A stretch of DNA of 64,000 nucleotides, from positions 62,001 through 126,000 of the forward strand of contig BSBK01002061.1 in NCBI GenBank assembly GCA_027943335.1, written 5' to 3'. The notes beneath the pieces were generated by a model that did not search any database, was not told where the DNA came from, and saw nothing but the letters and a program-made list of their open reading frames with translations. Source of the stretch: Chamaecyparis obtusa. Its lineage: Eukaryota; Streptophyta; Pinopsida; Cupressales; Cupressaceae. Shown here one piece after another: positions 1 through 11,733 of the stretch. The position numbers and the translations under genes are program-made. How positions within the stretch are numbered: position 1 is the first letter of the stretch; each line of letters starts with the position of its first letter.

Positions 1-1258
1 AGATACTTCTTGTCTTGGGTAAAATTTTCTTCACATTGCTCATCCCAAGTGAATGTGGTTCCTTTTCGCATCAACTTTGTGAAAGGTTGTGCTTTGTCTT
101 CCAATTGAGATATGAACCTTCTTATAGATTGTAGCTTTCCTTGTAGTGTTCTCATTTGACTAATGTTCCTTGGTGGTTGCATCTCTAGAATAGCTTTTAC
201 TTTTTCTAGATCCACCTCAATTCCCTTTGCTGAAACTATGAACCCTAATAGTTTTCCAAACGACATGCCAAATGTGCACTTCTTAGGATTAAGTCTTAAT
301 TGAAATTGCTCCATCCTGTCAAAGATTTTCCTTAGATCCTCTATATGTGTAGTCATTATCTTTGACTTTGCCAAGGTGTCATCAACATAGTCTTCCATGT
401 TCTTGTGCATCATGTCATGGAATATTGTGGTCATTGGTCTTTGATAAGTGGCACCTACATTTTTGAGACCACATCAGATTCTAACAATATGTTCCCCATG
501 CGCATGTGAATGTTGTTTTCTCTTGGTCTTCAGGAGAAATTTTGATTTGATTATATCTTGAAAGTCCATCCATTAGGGAGTACATCTCATAGCCTACTAT
601 TAGATCTATAATCATATCAATGTTTGGAAGTGGAAAATCATCTTTGGGACAAGCCTTGTTTAGATCTCTAAAGTCTGTGTAAACTCTGATGGACTTGTCC
701 ACCTTAGAAATAGGAACTATGTTTGAGATCCACTCCACATAATCAATAGCTCTAATGAATCCATCTTTCAACAATTTTTTCAATTATTCTTTTACTAGTA
801 ATGCCACATGTGGATTCATCTTCTTGTTTTTGCTTTACTGGTTTTACATCTGGTGAAATAGATAAGTGGTGCATGATTAAGTTTGTGTCCAATCCAGGCA
901 TATCTGAATAAGACCAATAAAAATTAATCTTCTTTTCTTTGAAGAAATTGGTGAATTGGATCTTTTCATCTTCTGTCAGTGACTTAGAAATGTGAACTAG
1001 TTGAGGAGCTTTTGTTGTCCCCAAATTAATGGGTTGTGTAGGTTCAATCAAAATTGATGATCTATCTTGAAATTTATCTGGGAGGATATCAAGAACCCCA
1101 TCCTTTGGTGCCTCAAGGAGGTTTTCACCATCAGATACATCTTTTTCTTTTTCTCTTTTAGGATCTGATACTACTACTAGGTGGTTTTCACCATCAGATC
1201 TCTTGTTCTTTCCATTTGTCTTTTTGAGACTAAGAAACTTGATATCCTCTTCAGTCAT
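1..1258 (-). pseudogene. GYP1 reverse transcriptase (N-terminal and central part), broken
   Basis: Reverse transcriptase of a Ty3/Gypsy element, which would copy element RNA into cDNA inside a virus-like particle. Reading down from 1258, an RT lead-in contains YSDMPGLDTNLIMHH and PVKQK. The palm region then has TDFRDLNKACPKDDFPLPNI (about 720-640) and SLMDGLSRYNQI (about 590-560). The catalytic YVDD lies near 395-380, followed by the thumb motif LNPKKCTFG (near 290-265). The frame changes near 780-810 and again near 470-500, where bases also seem to be missing before the GLKN motif. RNase H and integrase lie outside the window. Family assignment is secure; function is lost. Confidence 0.88.
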
Positions 1259-1693
1259 AGTTTCACTCTTTACACTGGTGGAAAAAAGGAAGGGTTCACA
1301 AGCATTAAGATAACAGGTTATGGCATAGTCATTGTCAAATGATAGAAAGCTTGTGTTGGTAGGTTCATCTCATTCTATCAAGTCAGGGTATTTCAAGGAC
1401 AGTGATTCAGTAGGTTCAAGAGACAACACTGTGTTGTTATCACCATTATCAACTTGCAAGATATCATCTATTAAGTTTGCCTCTAAATAGATGTTAGCAT
1501 TATTAGAGTCATATTCTTTATTATTAGAGTTCACATTAGTGTTATGTAAATCTAACCCTAGTGATATATCATTAGAACCTTCCCCTTCTTCAATCAAGAC
1601 TCTAGGAGAAAATTTGTGTATCACATCTATCTCTATGTCTATGGTAGCATTAGAAAGGACATCCCATTCATATTCATGTGAGTCTACCTGACT
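1259..1693 (-). pseudogene. GYP1 polyprotein linker between G-patch region and RT, acidic, broken by stops
   Basis: The same minus-strand frame runs through here from the G-patch segment into the RT lead-in, broken by stops near 1693 and near 1367. The product is acidic and rich in Asn, Asp and Glu (for example DNGDNNTVLSLEPTESLSL), with no recognisable domain. Such low-complexity linkers between protease and RT are common in plant Gypsy polyproteins. The preserved frame is the main evidence that this was coding. Confidence 0.55.
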
Positions 1694-2416
1694 TTAATCT
1701 GAAACCCCCAAGAAGTGGGAAATAGTCATGGGCACTTCATCTTCTTCATCAACATGGTTTTCTTCTCCTTGTAATGCTTCTTGTGGAGTCATTTTTTCTA
1801 GTTCCTCATCAAAATGAGGTGTGTCGAAAATAGGAATTCCTTGTTCTTGTTCTCCCTTAGGTTCTTCTGCTTGTTCTTCATTTGGTTCTTGTTCAACATT
1901 GGTACCAATCTCTGATAGTGGATCTCCTTGTAATAGCAACAATCTTTCATAGGCAATAGGTTGTCCTTCTAGCTCTTCTTCATCATCTAAGTCTCCCAAT
2001 CTATCAAATACAAGACCCCTTTCTACTGTAGGATGAAATCTTGCATCTCTAAAGCCTAGTCCAATCTTGTCTTTAGGATTTCTGAAATCCATTTGTAGGG
2101 GTTCCACTAGTCCTTTGTTGTGTTGTCCCAATGGTCCTTTTCCTTTATATCCCATCTATTTCATAAGTTCATAGCCTTTCCCATATTTTCTTAGAGATAT
2201 CTCAACATGTTTGGCATTCCCATCCTCTTCATTTTCTTTGTAAAGCCATTGCAAAACAACCTTTTCTTCATTTTCTTCTTCTAAAGACATTGTGGGGTCT
2301 ATCTTGTATTCTCCCATGCTTGTTTCTTGGATGTTGATCTTTTTAGCAAAGCTTTTTAGAACCATTTCTTTGGATGTTTTTGCCTTATAAGATCTTTCCT
2401 TGTTATGAGGAACCAT
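1694..2416 (-). pseudogene. GYP1 polyprotein segment with a G-patch-like motif
   Basis: This continues the protease frame. A 2416-2159 stretch ends in KYGKGYELMK. A single TAG follows, then MGYKGKGPLGQ, a glycine-rich pattern typical of the G-patch RNA-binding motif, and then NPKDKIGLGF. The downstream part is strongly acidic (runs of Glu and Asp between about 2000 and 1700). G-patch motifs next to protease are known in some retroviruses and plant Gypsy elements, where they are thought to bind RNA or contact RT. The TAG just before the motif sits where CAG would be expected. Assignment rests on pattern only. Confidence 0.7.
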
Positions 2417-2425
2417 GCTTTCTGT

Positions 2426-3216
2426 CTACTTGAGATTATTGCAAGAATATGTAGTATTTGTTGGAATAGTAACCTCCAGTCCATTATGAGGAAATTTTAG
2501 GAATTTATGGTAAGTTGAAGGCACAACTTGCATTGAGTGTATCCATGGTCTTCTAAGAAGAATGTTGTAAGCAAGGGGTAGATCAAGAACTTGACATAAG
2601 ACATCTTGCTCCACTGGTCCCACTCTGATAGGTAAAACAACTAGTCCTTTGGATGATCTCTCTTCTTCATCATAAGCCTTGATAGTTATCTTTCTTCTAG
2701 GGTCAATTCCATGTTTTGAGAAACCCAATTGTTTAATCAAATTGTATGTACAAATGTTCAAACCAGCACCTCCATCTAAAAAGACACATTTGACTCAGTG
2801 TTTGTGAATAAGGACTTCTAAATGTAGAGGTTGATTATGTGGTTGGTTCAATGATTTATCATCCTCTTCATAAAAAGATAGGTAATGTAGAGAATTAAAG
2901 TGACCAACCATAGCTTGGAAACTATCCACATCGAGATCTTTCGGTACATTGGTGCTAAGTAGGGCTTGATCAATAATTTCCCTATGACTAGGAGAAATTT
3001 TCAACAACTTTAGGATAGATATTTGAGTGGGTGTCTTTTGTAATTGATCAACAAGATTAAAATTTGGAGGTAGCACCACTTGTTTAGATATTGTTGTTGT
3101 TGTAGCTAGTTCTTTAGCTGTTGAAGCCCCTTTGAGAGTGAGCTTAGCTTGACTTCATGTTACGACATTGGAAGATTCAGTTTTGTTTTTGACTCCTTTT
3201 AGAGTGATCATATTGA
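2426..3216 (-). pseudogene. GYP1 aspartic protease and upstream region, broken
   Basis: Retroviral-type aspartic protease, which would cut the element polyprotein. The active-site loop lies near 2775-2750 and reads LDGGAGLNICTY (Asp-Gly-Gly-Ala, a variant seen in plant Gypsy proteases). The flap and second half follow as IKAYDEEERSSKGLVVLPI and then LDLPLAYNILLRRPWIHSM. The last stretch is the usual LLGRPWIH motif with Gly changed to Arg. Upstream (3079-2795) is a Leu-rich segment without a known domain. TGA at 2795-2797 and TAG at 2426-2428 interrupt a frame that otherwise stays open. COP-A begins at 3222, just upstream of this piece. Confidence 0.82.
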
Positions 3217-3221
3217 TAGAG

Positions 3222-4393
3222 TGTTAGAAAGTAAAGTCCACCAAGATAACTAAGAGTAGGGGGGGGTGAATCAGTTATTAGATAATTATAACTTTTATCA
3301 TCTTCAACAGCATTAAACCATATAAGCAATATAATTACCAACCATAGAAAGATATTCATACACAATTACAGAATAACACAAGATATGTTGACTAGGGAAC
3401 CTCTTGATCAAATAGTAAACCCCATTGGGAATGATGCCCACAAAAGATGCACTAATATGAATATTCCTTGTGAAAGGATGGACTCTATTAGGAGTCTTAT
3501 GAAATACATTCAATACATATGAATCCCTATTAGGAGATTTTGAATCCCTATTAAAAGATTCTAACCCTGTTAAGAGTTATGGAAGATAGAAGGACCCACT
3601 GCCCAAATAGCTTTAGGGTAAGATCACTGAACTCACTATCCAAATAATCTTTGCATTATTCAATACAATAATATGTTACCTCTTCTCTGACTATGCCAAA
3701 TTGCACTCACTTCTACATCAGATCTCAGTTTCAGATCTTTGTACTTCGCATGTCTTCCTTCACAATTTCGCTCTCATACTTAGCTCTCTTCTTCACTTCA
3801 TGCATACCACATCACACATCATCACTATATCTCCTACTTCAACAAGGAAATACATTCCTTCCTTTATACCACACTCAAATAATTACAAATGAGTCAGCAC
3901 ACAATTACAAAATAAAAGTTTCCACACGCTACACCAAAATTACATAAAACTATCAGCTTCCAAATATAATAAATCTTCACTCATGTCACTTCAAATTTTG
4001 CACTATCATCCATGTCACTATCAATGTGTCTCTAACTTCCCTTTAACTACACAAAGCCAAATTCCATCCCGATTAGGAGATATTATCCGATTGCCAAAAA
4101 CCTCTACTCAGGAACACTGCCTGAATACTTTCCACCAAAATGATCATAACTTTCATGAATAAAATAATTACTATCTGCGCTCTTAACCATAGACATATAA
4201 CATATCAAAGAATATATCCTGAACGTCGCATAGCTCCAACTACAATATCCCACATGTGCTAATCAAAACATTGTCTGCTTCTCTACAAGTCTTCGATAAA
4301 ACATTGTGTTGACATCAATGACAATCATAGTCATGAATGCAACAACAACTGCTATAGAATGGGTGCAAAAAACTTTAGCATTCATGCCTAACA
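3222..4393 (-). repeat. COP-A 3' LTR
   Basis: A 1,172-bp LTR that reads TGTTAG...TAACA on the plus strand. It matches 8842-9993 along its length with scattered substitutions. It holds the family's G-run (8 G near 3259) next to TGAATCAGT, and repeated CCCTATTAGGAGATT-like blocks near 3480-3580. The polypurine motif abuts its right end. Confidence 0.92.
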
Positions 4394-4690
4394 ATCTCCC
4401 CCATTGGCATTGATGAAAACATAGATGAAAAACATCCAATGTTCCAAAAATCCAATACTGCAACACTGCTTCTACAAATCCTCTTCATCAATCAAATCTT
4501 GCTTCGTTATCTTGCTCAGTTCTCTCATTTTTTTTTTCATGCATACTTCTCCCCCATTGACATCAATGACAGAAATTCCATCATTAAGTCAACAATAAAT
4601 CAATGTCAAAAGACACTGTTCAGAAAAATGCATTTACTAGAGTCCTCATGACTTAGCTCAGATACACATACTCCCCCATAGATGAAGTAC
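4394..4690 (-). promoter_or_regulatory. COP-A 3' untranslated region with three polypurine-tract-like motifs
   Basis: On the minus strand three ATGGGGGAG motifs lie between RNase H and the 3' LTR: near 4671-4685, near 4546-4558, and directly at the LTR edge (4394-4407). The last is in the position of the functional plus-strand primer. Sireviruses are known for several polypurine tracts here. Confidence 0.75.
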
Positions 4691-4755
4691 CAACATCCAG
4701 TCCAGAAGAAAGATAGGGCTCATATACCACTGGATGGATGCAACCAACTGCATCA

Positions 4756-7700
4756 CTACTCAAAAGTAGACTGGGGCATAACCCCAAGCATACCTCTTAG
4801 ATACTCAAATGTATCCTTAGGCAAAGGCTTTGTAAATATATCTGCCATCTCTTCCTTTGTGCTTATGTACTCCAGTCTGACTTCTTTCTCAGCAACTTTC
4901 TCTCTTACAACATGATACTTGATCTCTATATGTTTTGTCTTAGAATGTAGTACATGATTCTTAGACATACTAACTGTACTGGTGTTGTCACAATGTATAA
5001 CAATAGGTTCAACAAATTTAATTCCAATATCCTTTAGCATCTTCTTCATCCAAATTATCTAGTTACAATTGTTTGTTGCTACTACATACTCTACTTCTGT
5101 TGTGCTCTGTGAAATACAATTCTATTTTTTGCTTAGCCAAGAAACTAATCTTCCTCCAAAGAAAAATGCTCCTCCACTGGTGCTTTTCTTATCATCAACA
5201 CTGCCTCACCAATCAACATCTGTATATGCACATAGGGTAAAATCATTAGATTTTTCATACCACAATCCATAGTCCATTGTGCCTCTTAAATATCTTAGTA
5301 TCCTCTTTACTGCTACATAATGTGATTCTCTAGGTTCAGCTTGAAATCTTGCTACAATTCCAGCTAAATGTGCTATATCCGGTCTTGTGTGTGTCAAATA
5401 TTGCTATCCTCCAATCATGGATCTATATTTCTTTTGCTCAACTGTCAGTGTTTCATCTATGCTAGATAACTTATGTCCGGTTACCATAGGTGTTCCAATT
5501 GATTTATAGTCCTCTATTCCAAATCTTTTTAGCAAATCATTCAAGTACTTTGTCTAACTTACAAAGATACCATCATTTTTTTGTGTTATCTGTAATCCTA
5601 AAAAGTATTTCATGTCACCAATCATACTCATTTCAAATTCAGTCTTCATTTCATCAGCAAATTTGTCACTAGCCTCATCTTCTCCTCCAAAAATAATGTC
5701 ATCAACAAAAATAACTATAATCAACAAACCATTTTCAATTTCTTTTGTGTATAGATTTCTATCTGTTGTTCCTTTAGCAAATTCCAATTTTAACAAATAC
5801 TTATCCAGTCTAGCATACCAAGTTCTAGGTGCTTGCTTTAGTCCATATAATGCTTTCTTCAGTTTAGATACCATGTCTCCTTCTTGAGTCAAAGGAAAAC
5901 CTTCAGGCTACTCAATGTAGACTTCTACCAATTCTCCATTCAGAAATGTTGACTTCACATCCATCTGATATACTTTGAATTTCTTAAAAGCTGCATAGGC
6001 CAAAAACATTCTTACTACTTCAATTCTTGCTACTGGTGCAAAATTTTCTTCATAGTCAATTCCTTCTTGCTGTGAGTATCCCTTACATACCAATCTTGCT
6101 TTGTTTCTTACAACTTCTCCTTGTTCATTCATCTTTTTTCTAAATACCCATTTAGTTCCAATCACATTCTTGTCTTTAGGTCTAGGGACCAATTCCCATG
6201 TCTTGTTCTTTTCTATCTAATCTAGTTCTTCTCTCATAAAATTAATCCAATGTTCATCTTCACAAGCTTCACTAGTAGATTTAGGTTCAATTTGAAAAAT
6301 CAAACATAAATGTACCTTATTCCAAGTCAGAACTCCTCTGTCCAAACTTCCAATAACTTGTTCAACAGGATGATGTCTTCATAAATACCTATTCAGTTTC
6401 ATAGTCTCAAATCTTGCTTCAACTGTAGATTCTTCTCTAGATTCCTCTCTGGTTTCTTCAACATGACTCTCATTCAACAATTCACTGTCAATTTCACAGA
6501 ATAATTTAGTAGTTTCAATGTTAGGTTTAGGATGAGCCTCTTCCTCAGATTCATAATCAAGCATTCTCTCCTGAATTTTGAACTTTGCATGAACTTTAAC
6601 ATTTGCACTCTCAACAATAGTTTTAGTTCTTTTATTGTAACATCTATATGCTTTCCTCTTCAAAGAATATCTAAGAAAAATACCTTCATCACTTCTAGGA
6701 TCAAAACTTTCCAATATCATCATCTCTCTTTATATAACATTTGCTTCCAAAAATTCTAAAATACTTAACTAAGGGTGCATGTCCAAACCATAATTCATAA
6801 GGCGTCTTATCTGTGTCTACTCTAATTTGTACTCTATTCATTGTATATACTATTGTATTCACTGCTTCTCTCCAAAATGTCTTCGCTAAATCATTCTCAA
6901 ATAACATAGCTCTTGCTGCTTCAGTTACTGATCTATTTCTTCTTTCTGTAATACCATTTTGTCAGATCTCAAATATTTAATCTTCATTCCAGATTCATTC
7001 TCAACTTTGTTCTTAATGATCTTAAACTTATCAAATGCTTTAGATTTTTCTTTAACAAATGCAATCCACATCATTCTTGTAAAATCATCAACAAAAATCA
7101 TAAAATACCTTTCTCCATAGAATCCTCTAGTCCTGGTAGGACCACTCAAATCTATATGAACAATCTCCAACTTCTCTGCCAATGTGAACTTCTTACTAGG
7201 AAATGAACTTCTCTTCTGCTTAGCCATCACACATTCTTTGCAAATCATGTTAGTAGGCTTCATAATTTTAGGCAAATCCCTTACTGCAAGTGTAGTACTC
7301 ACTTTCACAATATTATCAAAGTTTATATGACAAAAATTTCTATGCCATAACGAATTGTCATCAATCTTAGTAATCAAACATGTCATCTCAGTAGGATTCA
7401 ATTGAAATACATTACCTCTAGTTCTAGATCCAGTTCCAATCAGATTTCCATCTTTATCCTTTATCACACAAGTTTCCTCAGTAAACCAAACTTGATATCC
7501 CTTATCAACTAACTGTCCAACACTCAAAAGATTATGTTTCAATCCATCCACAAAGTAAACATCATCAGTATTAGTCTTTCCATCAAGAGTAATAGATCCT
7601 ATACCTTTAATCAAACAAGGTGCATTGTTACCAACTCTAACAACTCCTCCATCATAATTGTTAAACTTTATGAACTTCTTCATATCTCTAGTCATATGAT

Positions 7701-8785
7701 GTGAAAAACCACTATCTATAATCCAATCAACTTTCTTTTCAACTTGGGAAACTAAGGATTTTTCTTCCTTAACATTAGTTTCAAAATTTTCTTCTTTAAT
7801 TGCTACAAATCTTATTTCATCATTATTCTCAGTATCACTTTCACTTCAAGTTCTTTCAATACTAGCTTCAAGGTCTTCATCATTAGCATAATAACATTCC
7901 TTAGATCTCCTAGGCTTGAAATTATTTATGTACTTCTTCACTCTCTTAGGACATTTAGATGCAAAATGACCATATTCTTGACAAGTCCAACATTTAAAAA
8001 TTTTCTTACCATCTGGTTCTCTTTTCACAAGCAATGACCTTCTTCAATCTTCTTGTCTTCTTCATTTCTAGATTTTTGCTACTACCAGCATAAACTCCGC
8101 TCACACTGATGCTTCTTGACAATGTAGGGTGAACACTAAGAGCATTGAATGTTGTCTCCATTCTAGGTAAGTCTACTGATAACCTTAGGTTCATTTCTAC
8201 TGCTTTCAATCTTCCAAGAAGAGTCTCTCTTGTAAAGTTCGTAGTACAAGGTATAACTTTTTCAATCATCTGTGTTGTCTACTTAAATATAGGAGTCAAT
8301 GTCCTCAGAATTTTCCATATCACTTCATTCTTTGTCTTTCTTCCTCCACAAGATTTTATCCCTGCAACAATTTCTGACATTCTACCAATATAGCTTCTAA
8401 TAGATTTATCTTCCAACATTCTTATATCTTCAAATGCACATATCCAATTATGTAATCTAACTCTTTTTGCATGTTCATCACCTTCAAAAGTAGAGTGCAA
8501 AGCTTTCCAAATTTCAAGACACTTTTTCAAACATTTAACCTGTCTATATTCATTCTTCGCAAGTGTTGTCAAAAGTTCTTCTCTTGCAAGTATGTTACAC
8601 ATGAATAGATCTCTCTCATCATTAGAGCATGTCTCAAGATCATCTTCTTCAATGATAGTATTATCATTCTTTGTAGTCAACCAATAACTTGGTCCTAAAC
8701 ATAATAGATGTGTCTTCATCTTCTCTTTCCAACTGTCAAAATTTACTCCATCAAACTTAGGGCTTTATTTCCTGAAATTCGCCAT
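4756..8785 (-). pseudogene. COP-A gag-pol polyprotein, degenerate
   Basis: One Copia polyprotein of about 1,340 codons on the minus strand, starting at the ATG at 8785 and ending at TAG 4756-4758. Domains in order: gag (8785 to about 8100); CCHC knuckle [14 protein letters not shown] (about 7993-7951); protease DSGFSHHMT near 7715-7694, where relatives have [12 protein letters not shown]-pre-integrase HRNFCHINF (about 7345); integrase starting HIDLSGP (about 7160); RT (about 6200-5550) with [11 protein letters not shown]; and RNase H (about 5400-4756) ending in FTKPLPKDTFEYLRG. Stops occur throughout, including one early in gag. About 91 bp present in COP-F are missing near 6960, which removes the integrase stretch between LRSD and NRS and shifts the frame. 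Confidence 0.9.
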
Positions 8786-8827
8786 GGATCTCCTTAAGCT
8801 GTTAAACTTCTATTTCAAGGACCTGCT

Positions 8828-8839
8828 GCTCTGATACCA
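8828..8839 (-). other. COP-A primer binding site (tRNA-iMet)
   Basis: The minus strand reads TGGTATCAGAGC two bases from the 5' LTR edge. It matches the complement of the plant initiator tRNA-Met 3' end, the usual Copia primer. Confidence 0.9.
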
Positions 8840-8841
8840 AT

Positions 8842-9993
8842 TGTTAGAAAGTAAAGTCCACCAAGATAACTAAGAGGGGGGGGGGTGAATCAGTTATCAG
8901 ATAATTATAACTTTTATCATCTTCAATAGCTTTAAACCATATAAGCAATATAATTACCAACCATAGAAAGATATTCATACACAATTACAGAATAACACAA
9001 GATATGTTGAGTAGGGAACCTCTTGATCAAAGAGAAAACCCCATTGGGAATGATGCCCACAAAAGATGCACTAATATGAATATTCCTTGTGAAAGGATGG
9101 ACTCTATTAGGAGTCTTATGAAATACATTCAATACATATGAATCCCTGTTAAAATATTCTAACCCTGTTAAGAGTTAGGGAAGACAGAAGGACCCACTAC
9201 CCAAACAGCTTTAGGGTAAGATCACTGAACTCACTGTCCAAATAATCTTTGTGTTATTCAACAAAATAATATGTTACCTCTTCTCTGACTATGCCAAACC
9301 ACACTCACTACTACATCAGATCTCAGTTTCAGATCTCTGTACTTCGCATGTCTTCCTTCACAATTTCGCTCTCATACTTAGCTCTTTTCTTCACTTCATG
9401 CATACCACATCACATGTCATCACTATCTCTCCTACTTCAACAAGGAAATACATTCCTTCCTTTATACCACATTCAAATAACTACAACTGAGTCGGCACAC
9501 AATTACAAAAGAAAAGTTTCCACGCGCTACACCAAAATTACATAAAACTGTCGGCTTCCAAATACAATAAATCTTCACTCGTGTGACTTGAAAGTTTGTA
9601 CTGTCATCCATGTCACTATCAATGTGTCTCTAACTTCCCTTTAACTGTGTAAAGATAGATTCTATCCTGATTAGGAGATATCATCCAATTTCCAAAAACC
9701 GCTACTTAGGAATACTGCCTAAATACTGCTTCCACCAAAATGATCATAACTTTCATGAATAAAAGAATTATTGTCTACGCTCTTAACCATAGACATATAA
9801 CATATCAAAGAATATATCCTCAATGTTGCATGGCTCCAACTATAATATCCCACGTGCGCTAATCAAAACACTATCTGCTTCTCTGCAAGTCTTTGATAAA
9901 ACACTATGTTGACATCCATGACAATCATAGTCATGAATGGAACAACAACTACTACAGAATGGGTTCCAAAAACTTTAGCATTCATTCTTAACA
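8842..9993 (-). repeat. COP-A 5' LTR
   Basis: A 1,152-bp LTR with TG...CA ends, partner of 3222-4393. On the minus strand a TATAAAG box lies at 9466-9460, so transcription would run down towards the primer site. The G-run is 10 long here (8876-8885), against 8 in the other copy. The TSD TAGAG follows at 9994-9998. Confidence 0.92.
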
Positions 9994-9998
9994 TAGAG

Positions 9999-10473
9999 TG
10001 TTCACATGGTTCTACCATATGAATAACATTATCATTATTAGAATAGGTGTAGTTAATTTTGTTACTCTTAGAAGACTCTCCCTTTTCATAGCTTGGTAGT
10101 GGAGTTTGGAATGCTTTTTGATCATTTTTTGTGTGATGTCCATCTACCTTGACTTTACCTTCTTCAATAAGATCCTAAATAACATGTCTCAATTTTAGGC
10201 AGTTATTGGTTTTGTGTCCTTTATTATGATGGAACTCACAATAATCATTATCATTCTACCACTTAGGTTTGTCTTCTGGATCCCAAGGTTTGGAATCAAG
10301 AATTGTGATGATTTTTTTATCCACAAGTGACTTTAGAACTACTTCCAAGATGTCTCCCAATGGTGTAAATGTTCTCTTAGGCCTTGGTGCTCCAGGTTCC
10401 CTTCGAGCAGGAGGTTTATTGAAATTATTGTTTGTCATTGACGTCAGAATAGGATTCCTATTCTTGTTTGTTT
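9999..10473 (-). pseudogene. GYP1 gag C-terminal part with zinc-finger-like motif, broken
   Basis: The minus strand from 10473 encodes a basic Pro/Arg-rich stretch (PPARREPGAPRPKRTF), then LDSKPWDPEDKPKW and a stop. It continues into YCEFHHNKGHKTNNC (about 10230-10190) and a DLIEEGKVKVDGHH tail. The CX2H...GH...C pattern is typical of the gag nucleocapsid region in Tat/Athila-type plant Gypsy elements. Stops sit just before the finger and in the tail. An apparent open frame extending past 10473 to 10573 is an artefact, because those codons come from the COP-B LTR. The piece joins the gag fragment ending at 21225 once COP-B and one TSD copy are removed. Confidence 0.75.
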
Positions 10474-11677
10474 TGTTAGGAATGAATCCTAAATGTTCGG
10501 TAGCCATTATGTAGCAATTTTTGTTGCTTTCATGACTATGATTGTCATTGATGTCAACATAGTGATTTACCAAAGACTTGTAGAGAAGTAGACAGAGTTT
10601 GGATTAGCGCACGTGGGTTATTATAGTTGGAGCTATGATATTTTGAGGTTATACTCTTTAATATGGTATATGTCCATGCTTAAGATCGTAGATAGTAATT
10701 CACTTATTCATGGAAGTTATCATCATTTTGGTGGAAGCAATATTCAGGCAGTTTTCCTGAGTAGCGGTTTTTGGAAATCGGATGCTATCTCCTAATTGGG
10801 ATGGAATCTACTTTTGCATAGTTAAAGGGAAGTTGAAGACACATTTATAGTGATGTGGATGATAGAATAGACTTCAAAGTTGCATGAGTGAATATTTATT
10901 GTATTTGGAAGCTGACAGTTTTGTGTAATTTTGGTGTAGCCTGTGGAAACTTTTATTTTGTAATTGTATGCCGACTCATTTGTAATTATTTGAGTGTGGT
11001 ATAAAGGAAGGAATGTATTTCCTTATTTTAATGTAGTTGTAATGTGTAAGTGTGTAATTATGATATGGTAGTAGTGGTTGTGTGTGATGTTGTATGCATG
11101 AAGTGAAGAAAAGAGCTAAGTATGAAAGCGAATTTGTGAGGGAAGACAGACGAAGTACAGAGATCTAAAATTGAGATTTGATGTAATAGTGAGTGTGGTT
11201 TGGCATAGTTAGAGAAGAGGTAGCATATTATTCTATTGAGTAATACAAAGATTATTTGGACAGTGTGTTTAGTGATCTTACCCTGAAGCTGTTTGGATAG
11301 TGGGTCCTTCTATCTTCCATAACTCTTAACAAGGTTAGAATCTTTTAACAAGGATTCAGAATCTCCTAATAGGGATTCATATGTACTAAATGTATTTCAT
11401 AAGACTCCTAATATATTCCATCCTTTCACAAGGAATATTCATATTAGTGCATCTTTTGTGGGCATCATTCCCACCAAGGTTTACTCTTTGATCAAGAGGT
11501 TCCCTAGTCAACATATCTTGTGTCATTGTATTATTGTGTATGAATATCTTTCTATGGTTGGTAATTATATTTCTTATATGGTTTAATTCTATTGAAGATC
11601 ATAAAATTTATAGTTATCTGATAACTGATTCACCCCCACCCCCTCTAAGTTATCTTGGTGGACTTTAATTTCTAAGA
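10474..11677 (+). repeat. COP-B 5' LTR
   Basis: A 1,204-bp LTR starting TGTTAGGAATGAATCC and ending CTAAGA, next to the primer site. A TATAAAG box lies at 11000-11006. The C-run near the end is interrupted (five C, A, five C). Repeated AACAAGGATT-type blocks lie near 11330-11380. Confidence 0.9.
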
Positions 11678-11679
11678 AT

Positions 11680-11691
11680 TGGTATCAGAGC
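11680..11691 (+). other. COP-B primer binding site (tRNA-iMet)
   Basis: TGGTATCAGAGC lies two bases after the 5' LTR and is complementary to the initiator tRNA-Met 3' end. Confidence 0.9.
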
Positions 11692-11733
11692 GACAGGTCC
11701 TTGAAAAAAAAGCTTAACAGCTTAAGGAGATCC

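Larger units (their letters stand above)
3222..9993 (-). mobile_element. COP-A: complete but degenerate Sirevirus-like Ty1/Copia element (family 1)
   Basis: A full-length insertion with LTRs at 3222-4393 and 8842-9993. It is flanked by the perfect 5-bp duplication TAGAG at 3217-3221 and 9994-9998. Minus-strand order is 5' LTR, tRNA-iMet primer site, gag, protease, integrase, RT, RNase H, polypurine motifs, 3' LTR. It sits in GYP1 between the gag C-terminal part and protease. It is the same family as COP-B, COP-C and COP-F, and looks closest to COP-B. The coding region carries many stops and a 91-bp integrase deletion, so it is dead. Confidence 0.93.

Noticed and set aside
3693..3947. Plus-strand open frames in family 1 LTRs (also near 9251-9545, 20595-20888, 23244-23432)
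   Set aside because: They are LTR sequence and recur only because the LTRs recur. No domain, no start context and opposite to the element strand in COP-A.
10256..10573. 105-codon minus-strand frame
   Set aside because: Chimeric. The first 34 codons come from the COP-B LTR and the rest from GYP1 gag, with the junction at 10474.
11680..11691. Possible tRNA-Met gene from TGGTATCAGAGC sites
   Set aside because: Only the 12 bases complementary to the tRNA 3' end are present, always next to an LTR. They are primer sites, not tRNA genes.
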